Positions 46,977 to 56,713 are shown, counted from the stretch's first letter. The stretch: DNA of 64,000 nucleotides from Archangium minus (GCF_044360475.1 NZ_CP043494.1:6758001-6822000), one strand, 5' to 3'. The notes: generated by a model from the letters alone, not told the origin. Numbers and translations: made by a program.

Positions 46977-47055
46977 AAGACACAAAATACGCGCCAGCCG
47001 GGATGGATTCCAATGAAGGGGTAAACCGGTAGGGTACGTCCCTCTGGAGGGTGTG

Positions 47056-48492
47056 ATGCGGTTCCTTGATGACCAGAAGCCTGCCCACGATCTCACGTAC
47101 AGCGACGTCTTCATGGTGCCGGGCCGCTCGGAGGTCGGCTCGCGGCTGGAAGTGGACCTGACCCCGCTCGATCGCCTGGGCACCACCATCCCCATTGTGG
47201 TGTCCAACATGACAGCCGTCTCCGGCAAGCGCATGGCCGAGACGGTGGCGCGCCGCGGGGCCATCGCCGTGCTGCCCCAGGACATCCCGCTCGACATCGT
47301 CGCGAGCAACATCACCTACGTGAAGTCGCGTCACCCCATCTACGAGACGCCCATCACGCTGCGTCCCGGTGACACCATCCAGCAGGCCCTCAACCTCATC
47401 CACAAGCGCGCCCACGGGGCCGTCATCGTCGTCAACGAGCACGAGGAGCCCCTTGGCATCTTCACGGAGAACGATGCCGCGGGCTTCGATCGCTTCACCC
47501 AGCTCGAACGGGTGATGTCCACGGAGCTCGTCACCATCGACGAGGGGACGCCGCTCGAGCCCATCTACGATCGCCTGGCCAACAAGCGACTCTCGTGTGC
47601 ACCCGTGGTTCGAGGGCGCCGGCTCATTGGCGTGGTGACGCGCAAGGGCGCCCTGCGCTCAACGCTCTACAAACCGGCGCTTGATTCCCGGGGCCAGCTG
47701 CTGATCGCCACGGCCATCGGCATCAACGGCGACGTGAAGGGCAAGGCCGAGGCCCTGCTGCGCGCGGGGACGGATCTGCTCGTCATCGACGCGGCGCACG
47801 GCCACCAGCGCAAGATGCTCGAGGCCGTGGAGCTCATCCGCTCGCTGTCCCCCTCCGTGCCCATCATGGCGGGCAACGTCGTCACCCGTGAGGGCACGCG
47901 AGATCTCATCGCGGCTGGCGCGGACATGGTGAAGGTGGGCGTGGGGCCCGGCGCCATGTGCACCACGCGCATGATGACAGGCGTGGGTCGGCCGCAGTTC
48001 TCCGCGGTGCTGGATTGCTCCGAGGAGGCGCGCAAGCACGGCAAGCACGCTTGTGCGGACGGCGGTGTCCGGCACCCGCGCGATGTGGCGCTCGCGCTCG
48101 CGGCCGGCGCGACCACCGTGATGATCGGCTCCTGGTTCGCGGGCACCTACGAGAGCCCGGCGGACGCCATGCGCGACAGCGACGGCCGGCTCTACAAGGA
48201 GAACTTCGGCATGGCCTCCCAGCGCGCCGTGAAAGCGCGCACCCGCGGCGAGTCGCTCTTCGAGCGCGCCCGCAAGGAGCTCTTCGAGGAGGGCATCAGC
48301 ACCTCGCGCATGTACCTCGAGCCCGAGCGTCCCGGCGTCGAGGACATCCTCGACAGCATCGTCGCGGGCGTGCGCAGCGCCTGCACCTACGCGGGAGCAC
48401 GTACGCTCGAGGACTTCCACCGCCAGGCCGTGGTGGGGGTGCAGAGCCCAGCGGGCTACGAGGAAGGCCGCCCCGTGCGTACGAGCTGGTAG
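47056..48492 (+). CDS. guaB1: GuaB1-type IMP dehydrogenase-related enzyme
   Basis: 478 aa. It has the IMPDH/GMP-reductase barrel with the active-site loop GPGAMCTTRMMTGVGRPQ (catalytic Cys) and VIDAAHGH, and a pair of CBS domains inserted at about 95-210. The length and the substrate loop fit GuaB1, which in actinobacteria has been shown to work as a GMP reductase rather than an IMP dehydrogenase, so that is a likely role. ATG 47056 with GGAGG upstream is preferred to the GTG three bases earlier. Divergent from the ABC exporter. Confidence 0.88.
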   Translation: MRFLDDQKPAHDLTYSDVFMVPGRSEVGSRLEVDLTPLDRLGTTIPIVVSNMTAVSGKRMAETVARRGAIAVLPQDIPLDIVASNITYVKSRHPIYETPITLRPGDTIQQALNLIHKRAHGAVIVVNEHEEPLGIFTENDAAGFDRFTQLERVMSTELVTIDEGTPLEPIYDRLANKRLSCAPVVRGRRLIGVVTRKGALRSTLYKPALDSRGQLLIATAIGINGDVKGKAEALLRAGTDLLVIDAAHGHQRKMLEAVELIRSLSPSVPIMAGNVVTREGTRDLIAAGADMVKVGVGPGAMCTTRMMTGVGRPQFSAVLDCSEEARKHGKHACADGGVRHPRDVALALAAGATTVMIGSWFAGTYESPADAMRDSDGRLYKENFGMASQRAVKARTRGESLFERARKELFEEGISTSRMYLEPERPGVEDILDSIVAGVRSACTYAGARTLEDFHRQAVVGVQSPAGYEEGRPVRTSW

Positions 48493-48570
48493 GGAAAAGT
48501 CGGCTCAATTCCTCTCATAATTTGACGGGCGTCCCTCCGGGCGACCGCATGGCCCTTGGCTTGTCTTGGT

Positions 48571-48604
48571 TGAATGGATATACCTGAAATTGTATATGGA
48601 TTCA
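48571..48604. promoter_or_regulatory. AT-rich palindrome upstream of a P450
   Basis: TGAATGGATATAC (48571-48583) and GTATATGGATTCA (48592-48604) are inverted repeats (11 of 13 positions match) around an 8-nt spacer. The AT-rich dyad stands out and lies 76 nt upstream of the P450 start, so it looks like an operator or promoter-embedded regulator site. Confidence 0.5.
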
Positions 48605-48679
48605 GCCCGTTGAACACGCGGTCAGCATCTCGAAGCAAGCCTCAGTCACGCAGTCAACCCGTAAGGAGACCCCATCCCC

Positions 48680-49897
48680 ATGAGCCTGCTGGAGCGCTTC
48701 GACACCCTCGACCCCGAGGTCATCAGAAACCCGTACCCCTATTTCGCGGAGATGCGCGAGAAGGCCCCCCTCTTCTGGATCGAGCGCCTTCAGGCCCACG
48801 CCGTCAGCCGCTATGAGGACGCGGCATACATCCTGAAGAACCCGGCCCTGTTCTCGTCCGTGGACATCCGCATCGCCGGCAAGCTGCCCAAGGATCGGTC
48901 CTCCCTGGAGCTCGGTTCGGTGTCCAACCTCCTCAGTTCGGATCCGCCCATCCACACGCGGCTGCGTGGCCTGGTGAGCCGCGCCTTCGTCCCCAAGCGC
49001 ATCTCCGAGATGGAGCCCCGCGTCCGCGAGCTGTCCAAGGGACTCGTCGCGGAGATGACCGCCCAGGGCGAGTTCGATCTCATGGACGGACTGGGCACTC
49101 CCCTGCCCGTCACCATCATCGCGGAGATGCTCGGTGTCGAGCCCTCGCGGCGCCGTGACTTCAAGCTCTGGAGCGACTCGCTCATTGAAGCTGGCGCCGA
49201 GATCATCCGGGACGGAAAGGCCTCGGAGAAGAACATCCGGCTCGGTCAGGAGATGCTCGCCTATATGACCGAGATCGCCGAGAAGCGCCGCCGCGAGCCT
49301 CGGAGCGACCTCATCTCCATGCTCGTCCAGGGCGGCGAGGGCGCGGAGCCGCTGACTCCCAAGGAGGTGAACTCCTTCGCCATCCTGCTGCTGGCTGCCG
49401 GCAACGAGACCACCACCAACCTGATCGGCAACTCGCTCGTCTCCCTCATCCGGAACCCGGAGGCGTACGAGTGGTTGCGGCGCGATCCCTCGATCGCGGC
49501 CTGCGCCGCCGTGTGCGAGGAGACGCTGCGCTATGACTCGCCCGTGCTGGGGCTGACGCGCCGGACCACCCAGGAGGTGGAGCTGAGCGGCGGGAAGGTG
49601 CCCGCGGACTCGACGCTGGTGGTGCTGGTGGCGTCCGCCAACCATGACGCGCGCAAGTTCCCGAACCCGGAGCGCTTCGATCCCCAACGCGATACGACGG
49701 GGCTGCTCTCGTTCGGCCATGGCATCCACTTCTGCCTGGGAGCGCCGCTGTCGCGGTTGGAGGCGCCGGTGGCCCTTCAGGAACTGACGGCCCGCGCGCC
49801 GCGGTTGGGCTTCGCGCAGCGCCAGCCCGAGCGCATCGACTACGGGATGTCGTTCTTCCTGCGCGGACCCCGCTCTCTCTGGCTGCGCAAGAACTGA
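48680..49897 (+). CDS. Cytochrome P450
   Basis: 405 aa soluble bacterial P450. I-helix AAGNETTTN, ExxR region CEETLRY and heme loop FGHGIHFC352LGAPLSRLE, ligand C352. I-helix wording and Cys position match the P450 at 8650, pointing to paralogy. AAGGAG lies 11 nt before the ATG. A palindromic site lies 76 nt upstream, so its expression may be under a dedicated repressor. It is followed by a GH15 enzyme with a 77-nt gap, which does not obviously share a pathway. Substrate unknown; no ferredoxin nearby. Confidence 0.93.
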   Translation: MSLLERFDTLDPEVIRNPYPYFAEMREKAPLFWIERLQAHAVSRYEDAAYILKNPALFSSVDIRIAGKLPKDRSSLELGSVSNLLSSDPPIHTRLRGLVSRAFVPKRISEMEPRVRELSKGLVAEMTAQGEFDLMDGLGTPLPVTIIAEMLGVEPSRRRDFKLWSDSLIEAGAEIIRDGKASEKNIRLGQEMLAYMTEIAEKRRREPRSDLISMLVQGGEGAEPLTPKEVNSFAILLLAAGNETTTNLIGNSLVSLIRNPEAYEWLRRDPSIAACAAVCEETLRYDSPVLGLTRRTTQEVELSGGKVPADSTLVVLVASANHDARKFPNPERFDPQRDTTGLLSFGHGIHFCLGAPLSRLEAPVALQELTARAPRLGFAQRQPERIDYGMSFFLRGPRSLWLRKN

Positions 49898-49974
49898 GCC
49901 CTCGCGCTGAGGGATGACTTGCCAGCCCTTGCCTCCGTGTACTCCCTTGTCGGGGTTGGTACACGGGGGCACGT

Positions 49975-52182
49975 ATGTCTTTTGTTGAAGAATGGGGTGG
50001 TTCTCGGAGCAGCAGGCGAACGAGGCCGCGGATGCTCGGCTGGTCCGTGCTGCTGACGAGTCTGGTGCTGCTGTCCGGGTGTGCATCCACCACCCGCTCC
50101 CCTGCCCCTCTTCCCGCCGAGGGTCCTGGCTCTCCGGCCATCTGGACGCCAGCGGACAAGGTGGGGTTTGGCACCGCCCATGACGAGGCGAGTCGTGTCT
50201 GGTTCACGCTTGGCTCCAGTGGGGAGCTGACGGAGGTCTATTTCCCCCGAGCCGACACACCGAGCGTGCGCAACCTGTACTTCGTGGTCTCCGACGGCCG
50301 CACCTTCGCCGAGATGGAGCAGGAGGCCACCGAGCACCGCGTCGAGCTGGTGGATCCGCGCAGCCTCACCTTCCGCCAGGTGAACACGGCCCGCTCCGGC
50401 CGCTACCGGCTCACGAAGACGTACGTGACGGAGCCAGGGAAGAACGCACTGCTCCTCGACGTGCGCTTCGAGTCCCTCTCCGGACAGCCCTACTCGCTCT
50501 ACGTGGTGTACGACCCCTCGCTGTCCAACAACGGCATGGACGACTCGGGGACGAGCGAGGAAGGCACGCTGCTCGCGTCTGACGCGACCACCGCGAGCGC
50601 CCTGGTGGCCCAACCCGGCTTCACGCGGACGTCGAATGGATTCCTCGACGTGAGCGACGGCTGGACGGATCTCCGACAGGACTTCACGCTGGATTGGACC
50701 CAGGCCTCGGTGTCCAACGGCAACGTGGTGCAGACGGCCCTGGTGCCGGTGGACGGGCTCACGAGCCAGCAGGTGACGCTTGCGCTCGGGTTCGGCGCCT
50801 CGACACCCGAGGCTCGGCAAACGGCGCAGGAGTCGCTGGCGGCGGGCTTCCAGGACGTTGCGAGGCGCTACGCCGAGAGCTGGCACACCTACCTGGATTC
50901 ACTGCCAGCTGCGCCTCCCTCCACGCAGGCGTGGCGGACGACGTATGACGTCTCGGTGATGGTGCTGGCGGCCTCCGAGGACAAGACCTTCCGGGGCGCC
51001 TTCATCGCCTCGCCCAGCATGCCGTGGGTCTGGGGCACCGGGCAGGAGAACCCCTCCGGGCCCTACCACCTCGTGTGGTCGCGCGATCAGTACCAGATCG
51101 CCACTGCGTTGCTGGCGGCCGGCGATAAACAAGCGGCGGAGCGCGCACTGGAGCACCTCTTCCGAGTGCAGCAGAAGCCGGACGGCTCGTTCCCACAGAA
51201 CGCCGAGGTGGATGGAAAGCCACGCTGGGGCTCGCTCCAGCTCGACGAGGTCGCACTTCCGCTCGTGCTGGCCTGGCAGCTCGGCCGTGACGATGCCCGG
51301 ACCTATACCGAGCACATCAAGAAGGCAGCGGACTTCGTGGTAGCCAACGGCCCGGTTACGCCGCAGGAGCGGTGGGAGAACCAGGGAGGCTACTCGCCCG
51401 CGACGATCGCGGCGGAGGTGGCGGGGCTCATCTGCGCCGCCGAGCTCGCGCGCCGCAATGGGGACACCGCCTCCGCCGAGCGTTACGAGACGACGGCGGA
51501 CACCTGGCAGCGACAGGTGGAGAGTTGGACGGTGACAGGTAACGGACCGCTGGCGTCGCACCCCTACTACCTGCGGATCACGAAGGACGGGAACCCCAAC
51601 GCCGGGACGACCTACTCCATTGGAGATGGAGGCCCAGCCGCCGTGGATCAACGGCAGGTGGTGGACCTGAGCTTCCTCGAGCTGGTGCGGCTGGGAGTGA
51701 AGCCGGCGAACGATCCCGTCATCGTGCAATCCCTGGCGGTGGTGGATGCACAGCTCCGGGTGGACACGCCCAACGGTCCCTACTGGCACCGGTTCAACTT
51801 CGACGGGTACGGCGAGACGCGCGACGGCGCCCCCTGGTTCATCAGCGAGCCCGAGACGGGACAGACCTTCGGGCGGGCCTGGCCCCTGCTGGCCGGAGAG
51901 CGAGGTGAGTACGCGCTCCTGGTGGGGCAGCCCGCCGACGACTTCCTCGCCACGATGGCCCGCTCGGGCAACGAGGGCTTCATGCTCCCCGAGCAGGTCT
52001 GGGATGGGCGGCCTCCGACCGGACAGCCCGGGTTCGTCGCTGGAGAGGGAACGTTCTCAGCCACGCCCCTCACCTGGACGCACGCCCAGTTCGTGCGCCT
52101 GGCCTGGTCGCTCCAGTCGGGCTATCCGGTGGAGCAGCCCTCGGTGGTGTCCTGCCGCTACACGAAGGTGTGTCGGCGCTGA
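49975..52182 (+). CDS. GH15 glucoamylase/glucodextranase-like lipoprotein
   Basis: 735 aa. The N-terminus holds a lipobox (VLLSGC, near residue 35), so it is exported and lipid-anchored. A glucodextranase N-like beta domain (about 50-290) leads to the (alpha/alpha)6 catalytic domain. General acid candidate E468 lies in QERWENQGGYSP and base candidate E673 in MLPEQVWDG, with YHLVWSRDQYQ in between. It is expected to release glucose from the non-reducing ends of alpha-glucans such as starch or dextran outside the cell. ATG 49975 is taken; an in-frame ATG at 50032 is also possible. Confidence 0.9.
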   Translation: MSFVEEWGGSRSSRRTRPRMLGWSVLLTSLVLLSGCASTTRSPAPLPAEGPGSPAIWTPADKVGFGTAHDEASRVWFTLGSSGELTEVYFPRADTPSVRNLYFVVSDGRTFAEMEQEATEHRVELVDPRSLTFRQVNTARSGRYRLTKTYVTEPGKNALLLDVRFESLSGQPYSLYVVYDPSLSNNGMDDSGTSEEGTLLASDATTASALVAQPGFTRTSNGFLDVSDGWTDLRQDFTLDWTQASVSNGNVVQTALVPVDGLTSQQVTLALGFGASTPEARQTAQESLAAGFQDVARRYAESWHTYLDSLPAAPPSTQAWRTTYDVSVMVLAASEDKTFRGAFIASPSMPWVWGTGQENPSGPYHLVWSRDQYQIATALLAAGDKQAAERALEHLFRVQQKPDGSFPQNAEVDGKPRWGSLQLDEVALPLVLAWQLGRDDARTYTEHIKKAADFVVANGPVTPQERWENQGGYSPATIAAEVAGLICAAELARRNGDTASAERYETTADTWQRQVESWTVTGNGPLASHPYYLRITKDGNPNAGTTYSIGDGGPAAVDQRQVVDLSFLELVRLGVKPANDPVIVQSLAVVDAQLRVDTPNGPYWHRFNFDGYGETRDGAPWFISEPETGQTFGRAWPLLAGERGEYALLVGQPADDFLATMARSGNEGFMLPEQVWDGRPPTGQPGFVAGEGTFSATPLTWTHAQFVRLAWSLQSGYPVEQPSVVSCRYTKVCRR

Positions 52183-52203
52183 GGCGCGCGGGCGCTCGAG
52201 GCC

Positions 52204-52845
52204 TCACCGTCGGTAGAGATCCTGGAGGGCGTAGGAGACATCCGGGTGGTAGACCATGTCGGGCTGCCGCTGAATCACCCGGCCGCTGCCCGGGACGGCG
52301 GTGGAGTTGACCTGCTGGAGGGACTGCCAGTTGAGGCCGTACTGGTGGTCGCCCTTGTTCACATCCACCTGGATGGGACGCTGCTGATATCTCGGGTCAC
52401 GCGCGGCGCTCTCGGGCACCGAGCTCTTGCGGATGCTGTCGAACGTGTCGTACGGGACCTGGAAGCCCTTCATCACCGTCTGGCGATGCCCCTGATCGTG
52501 ACGGACGGCGAGGAACTCCTCGGCGCGGGCGCGATCCCCGAAGTTGAGGAAGGCGCGATCCTGGTACGCCATGGGCTTGTCGTAGAGGTTCGGCCTGCTC
52601 GAGTTCGTCGCGCTGTTGAAGGACTTGGAGATGTGCGGGTCGCCGTAGCTGTTGAAGCTCAGGCGCTGGTTGTCCGGCCCTTCCACCCGGTAGACGTCGA
52701 CGGGCCTTCCCGGCGGAGGGCTGTAGCGCGACGACCTCTGAGGCGACACCTCAGCATACCGCTCGGGCCGGGACGACGAAGTCCGCTCGGAGCGAGAAGG
52801 AGGAACGAAGGAGGAGTAGGAGCTGGAGCCGATTCGACGGGGCAT
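52204..52845 (-). CDS. Unknown protein, possible effector-like domain
   Basis: 213 aa, no signal peptide or membrane segment. A Ser/Arg/Pro-rich, disordered N-terminus (1-48) is followed by DVYRVEGPDNQRLSFNS, then a helical FLNFGDRARAEEFLAVRHDQGH and the rest of a globular domain ending in ALQDLYRR. The YRVEG start, with a later A..F helix, is loosely like ADP-ribosyltransferase-type toxin domains, but I see no definite R-S-E triad. No immunity-like gene is adjacent. It converges on the GH15 gene. Treat as unknown. Confidence 0.5.
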   Translation of the reverse strand: MPRRIGSSSYSSFVPPSRSERTSSSRPERYAEVSPQRSSRYSPPPGRPVDVYRVEGPDNQRLSFNSYGDPHISKSFNSATNSSRPNLYDKPMAYQDRAFLNFGDRARAEEFLAVRHDQGHRQTVMKGFQVPYDTFDSIRKSSVPESAARDPRYQQRPIQVDVNKGDHQYGLNWQSLQQVNSTAVPGSGRVIQRQPDMVYHPDVSYALQDLYRR

Positions 52846-52939
52846 GGTGATTTCCGCAGGTCATTGTTCTCGCAGCGAAACACTGTTTTCAGCCCAGAGC
52901 GTATTGGTCCCCCACGTCTCAGCCGTTAAGAGGCGTGAA

Positions 52940-54184
52940 ATGAGCACTCATCCCGCGCCTCCCCGACGAGCCCTCCTGCTGTTCGTGCTGGGCATGCTGA
53001 CGGCGTTCGGCGCGTTGTCGATCGACATGTACCTTCCGAGTCTCCCCACCATCCAGGGAGACCTCAAGACCACCGCGTCCTCGGTCCAGCTCACCCTGGC
53101 GGCGTTCATGGCGGGGCTGGGAATCGGCCAGTTCGCCTATGGCCCCCTCTCGGACAGGTTCGGGCGCCGGCGTCCGCTCATCGCGGGAATCATCATCTAC
53201 ATCCTCGCGTCCGCCGCCTGCGCGTTCGCACCGAGCATCCACTGGCTCATCGCGCTGCGGTTCTTTCAGGCGGTGGGCGGGGCCGCCGGAGCGGTCATCG
53301 CGCGAGCCATCGTCCGTGACCACTACAGTGGCCGGGAGATCGCACGCGTGCTCTCGCTGCTCATGCTCATCATGGGCGCGGCCCCCATCCTCGCGCCGCT
53401 CTTCGGTGGGTGGGTCCTCGGCTTCGCCGGGTGGAGGGCCATCTTCGGGGTGCTCGCCGTCCTCGGCAGCATCGCCCTGGTGCTCTCGCTGGTGGCGATT
53501 CCCGGGACGACGTCCACGTCCCCCCATCCGAGGAGCCCCGGCATGCTCGGGACAAACCTCCGCGTCCTCTTCACGGACCGGCGGTTCCTCGCCGCCACGT
53601 TCGCCGGAGGCTTCGCGCAGTCCAGCATGTTCGCCTACATCTCCGGCTCGCCCTTTGTGTTCATGGAGCTCCACCACGTGGCGCCGGAGCGCTTCGCGTG
53701 GCTCTTCGCCATGAACGCCGCAGGGCTCATCTCCGCGAGCCAGATCAACCGGCGGCTCCTCGCCCGCTTCGCCCCCGAGCGGATCGCCATCACGGCGACG
53801 CTCGCCTCGGTGCTGGTGGGAGCTGGCCTCATGGTGCTGGCCGTGACGGGGCTCGGGAGCGTCCTGACCATCGCGCCCGCGCTGCTCCTGTTCATCACGA
53901 GCATCGGCTTCATCACGCCGAACGCGGCGGCACTGGCCCTGGAGGAGCACGGCGCCCGAGCCGGTGTGGCGTCTGCCGTCCTCGGCTCCCTGCAGTTCGC
54001 CATATCGGCCCTGGCCTCGGCGAGCGTCGGGCTCTTCAATGATGGCACCATGCTGCCCATGGCGGCCGTGATGGCGACGTGCGCCGTGGCGTCCTGGGTG
54101 GCGGCCCTGAGGGTCAAGGCCGAGGTGGGCAAGAAGGACGAGGAGTCCCAGCTCCCGCCCCCGGAGACGTCCCTGGCGCGATGA
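52940..54184 (+). CDS. Bcr/CflA-type MFS drug exporter
   Basis: 414 aa with 12 predicted membrane helices. Helix 1 has the IDMYLPSLPTI pattern typical of Bcr/CflA efflux proteins; the motif A loop is GPLSDRFGRRRPL. It exports a small molecule using the proton gradient. ATG 52940 follows AAGAGG by 6 nt; the longer upstream extension is rejected. It ends 51 nt before the Ebony-like synthetase on the same strand, so it may export that enzyme's product or give self-resistance. Confidence 0.9.
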   Translation: MSTHPAPPRRALLLFVLGMLTAFGALSIDMYLPSLPTIQGDLKTTASSVQLTLAAFMAGLGIGQFAYGPLSDRFGRRRPLIAGIIIYILASAACAFAPSIHWLIALRFFQAVGGAAGAVIARAIVRDHYSGREIARVLSLLMLIMGAAPILAPLFGGWVLGFAGWRAIFGVLAVLGSIALVLSLVAIPGTTSTSPHPRSPGMLGTNLRVLFTDRRFLAATFAGGFAQSSMFAYISGSPFVFMELHHVAPERFAWLFAMNAAGLISASQINRRLLARFAPERIAITATLASVLVGAGLMVLAVTGLGSVLTIAPALLLFITSIGFITPNAAALALEEHGARAGVASAVLGSLQFAISALASASVGLFNDGTMLPMAAVMATCAVASWVAALRVKAEVGKKDEESQLPPPETSLAR

Positions 54185-54235
54185 CCGAGCACTGCGGGTT
54201 TGCCTTTCAATAGGCGAAAACGCAGGCTGGTCTTC

Positions 54236-56713
54236 ATGTGGAGCGTACTTCATGGCCCCTCTCTCCCACTCTCGGCGAACTGGACGATAGAGGGCGCGCT
54301 CACACAGATGATGGAGGCCAACCCCGCGCGCCGCGAGGCACCGGCACTCCTCACGGACGAAGGCTCGGTCAGCTTTCAGGAGTTGAGCACCCAGGCCCAT
54401 CACCTCTCACGAGCACTGCGGACGAGGTTGCGCGGAACCTCCTCGTCCCTCCCCCAGGGGACGCCGCTCGTGGGTGTGTGCATGTCGCGTGGGCCCGCGC
54501 TGGTCGAACTGCTCCTCGCCGTGCTCCAAGCGGGCTGCGCCTATCTGCCCCTCGAGCCCAGCCATCCCCGTGCACGACTGGAGCACATCATCGCCGATGC
54601 CGCCCCCTCCCTCATCGTGACAGGACCCGAGCACGAAGCGCTCGTGCGGCAGCTCGCCTCCACGAGTCCGTGCTGGGTACTCGACCCGCGTGCGCCGCTC
54701 GAGCAGGAAGACGCGGCGCCCCAGGCTCCCGAGCCCCCGTCATCCAGGTCTCCAGCGGGTGAGCGTCCCTTCGCGGTGCTGTACACATCGGGGAGCACCG
54801 GACGGCCACGCGGCGTGTGCCTGCCGCATCGGGCGGCGCAGAACCGCTTCTTGTGGATGTGGCGGGCCTTCCCCTTCACCGAGGGCGAGGTGTGCTGTTT
54901 CAAGACCCCTCTCGGGTTCGTCGATTCCATCTGGGAGCTGTTCGGCGCACTCCTCCAGGGAGTTCCCGTGGCGGTCGCGCCCGATGGCCTCGAGCGACAA
55001 CCCGAGCGATTGCTCGCCTTCGCCGAGCGCCATGGTGTGAGCCGCCTCATCGTCGTGCCCTCCCTGCTGCGGCTCCTCGTGCCGCACCTGCCGCCCCACC
55101 CCGACGCGGCAGGCGCGCCCCTGAAGAAGCTGCGCATGTGGACATGCAGTGGCGAAGCCCTGCCCCCCGCGCTCGCCGGGACATTCCTCGCGCGGCGGCC
55201 GGGCGATGTGCTGCTGAATCTCTACGGCAGCACCGAGATCATGGGCGACGTCACCGCGCACGTGGTTCGCGCTGGGGAGGATCCGATTCCCATCGGGCGG
55301 CCCATCAGCAACACCACCCTCGAGCTGCTCGATGATGCGGGAGCGCCCGTGAGAGCGGGCGAGCGAGGCACCCTCCATGTGCGAGGCGCGAACCTCGCGC
55401 TCGGCTATCTCGGATACGGAAGGTCCTCCGCTGCGTGGGCGGAAGGAGGACGGCGCTACGACACCAGAGACCTCTGCCGGATGGTCCGCGACCCCGTCGA
55501 TGGGGACTGGACACTGCTCCACGAAGGCCGCGGAGATCGGCAGGTGAAACTGTTCGGCAACCGTTTCGATCTCGCCGAGCTCGAGCGCACGCTCCTCCAG
55601 TGTGAGGGCGTCATGGGCGCCGTGGCGCTGGTGCATGAAGACTCGGCGGGGCCCTCGCTGCTCGGGTTCGTCCAACCGCGCGAGCCGGGAGCGGTGGCGC
55701 TGGAGACCCTGCGAGCGGCATGCACCCAGGCGCTGCCGCCCTATGCACAGCCAGCCCTGTACCTCATCGAGCGGTTTCCACTGCTGCCCAATGGAAAGCT
55801 CGATCGCCAGCGATTGCTCGCGCTCGGGGTGGAGCGTGCTGCCCCTCACGAGGATCCGTACACGGCCGCCTGGCGCGCGGTCCTTCCCCGGGCTCCGATG
55901 GAAGAGGACGTCGACTTCTTCCAGGCGGGAGGCACCTCCCTGCTCGCGGTGGACCTGCTCCGGAGACTGCGCGAGGCAGGTGTGACGGTGTCCCTGGAGC
56001 GGTTCTACGCAGCACCCTCTCTCGGAGCGTTGAGACGAGGGGGTAGCGCGGAGGCAACCTCCCACGGACTCATCCTGCGCGGAGTGGAGACGGCGCGGGG
56101 GGCACTGGGCACGGCGGCGGTGAACCTGCTCGCAGATCGCTTCGCGGAAATCGATCCGCTCGCGCGGGTGCTTGGCGGGACGCGAGCCGATCTGCATGCG
56201 CTATTCACCAGCTACCTCGAGACCTGCGCGACAGAAGGCCTGTCCTTCGCGGCCACCGATGACCAAGGAGACCTGGTGGGGTGCGTGGTGGCCGCCGATT
56301 TCTCGCGGGTGCATACCCATGCACGGGAGGGCCGCTTCGTGCTGGCTCCGGCACTCGGGCCGTTGGACGCCGTCATGAGCGCACTCTCGGACCCCTGGTG
56401 CCACCAGGAGTCCGAGCCAGGACCGGGTGAATGGGTCTACGTGATGCTGCTCGCGGTCGCGGGGCAGCAGCGCGAGGTGGCCCGGGTCACGCGCGAGCTC
56501 GAGAGCGCGGTGATCGCCTCGGCCCGCGCCCGGGGCTACCGGGGAGTCGTCACGGTCAACACACATGCCCTGACGCAGCAGGTCTGCGAGGAGCTGGGTT
56601 ATCGCACCGAGGCACGCCTGGACGTGCGTGGGTTCGTCCACGAGGGGACACGCCCCTTCGCCCAAGTGCCGGAAGGCGGCGCGGAGCTGCGGCTGCACGT
56701 CCTGCGGCTGTGA
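54236..56713 (+). CDS. Ebony-like A-T-GNAT nonribosomal aminoacyl-amine synthetase
   Basis: 825 aa. The adenylation domain (about 10-535) has LYTSGSTGRPRG, FKTPLGFVDSIWEL with V229-D230, LNLYGSTEIMGDVT, PIGRPISNTTLELL and GKLDRQ. A carrier domain follows (about 550-615), with phosphopantetheine Ser S568 in FFQAGGTSLLAV. The last 200 aa resemble arylalkylamine N-acyltransferases (GNAT): FAEIDPLARVL, GLSFAATDDQGDLVGCVV, THALTQQVCEELGY. This A-T-GNAT order and the FVDS variant (Asp shifted one position, as in beta-alanine activators) match Drosophila Ebony, which couples beta-alanine to dopamine/histamine. No condensation domain is present. The start ATG lacks a strong ribosome site. Confidence 0.82.
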   Translation: MWSVLHGPSLPLSANWTIEGALTQMMEANPARREAPALLTDEGSVSFQELSTQAHHLSRALRTRLRGTSSSLPQGTPLVGVCMSRGPALVELLLAVLQAGCAYLPLEPSHPRARLEHIIADAAPSLIVTGPEHEALVRQLASTSPCWVLDPRAPLEQEDAAPQAPEPPSSRSPAGERPFAVLYTSGSTGRPRGVCLPHRAAQNRFLWMWRAFPFTEGEVCCFKTPLGFVDSIWELFGALLQGVPVAVAPDGLERQPERLLAFAERHGVSRLIVVPSLLRLLVPHLPPHPDAAGAPLKKLRMWTCSGEALPPALAGTFLARRPGDVLLNLYGSTEIMGDVTAHVVRAGEDPIPIGRPISNTTLELLDDAGAPVRAGERGTLHVRGANLALGYLGYGRSSAAWAEGGRRYDTRDLCRMVRDPVDGDWTLLHEGRGDRQVKLFGNRFDLAELERTLLQCEGVMGAVALVHEDSAGPSLLGFVQPREPGAVALETLRAACTQALPPYAQPALYLIERFPLLPNGKLDRQRLLALGVERAAPHEDPYTAAWRAVLPRAPMEEDVDFFQAGGTSLLAVDLLRRLREAGVTVSLERFYAAPSLGALRRGGSAEATSHGLILRGVETARGALGTAAVNLLADRFAEIDPLARVLGGTRADLHALFTSYLETCATEGLSFAATDDQGDLVGCVVAADFSRVHTHAREGRFVLAPALGPLDAVMSALSDPWCHQESEPGPGEWVYVMLLAVAGQQREVARVTRELESAVIASARARGYRGVVTVNTHALTQQVCEELGYRTEARLDVRGFVHEGTRPFAQVPEGGAELRLHVLRL

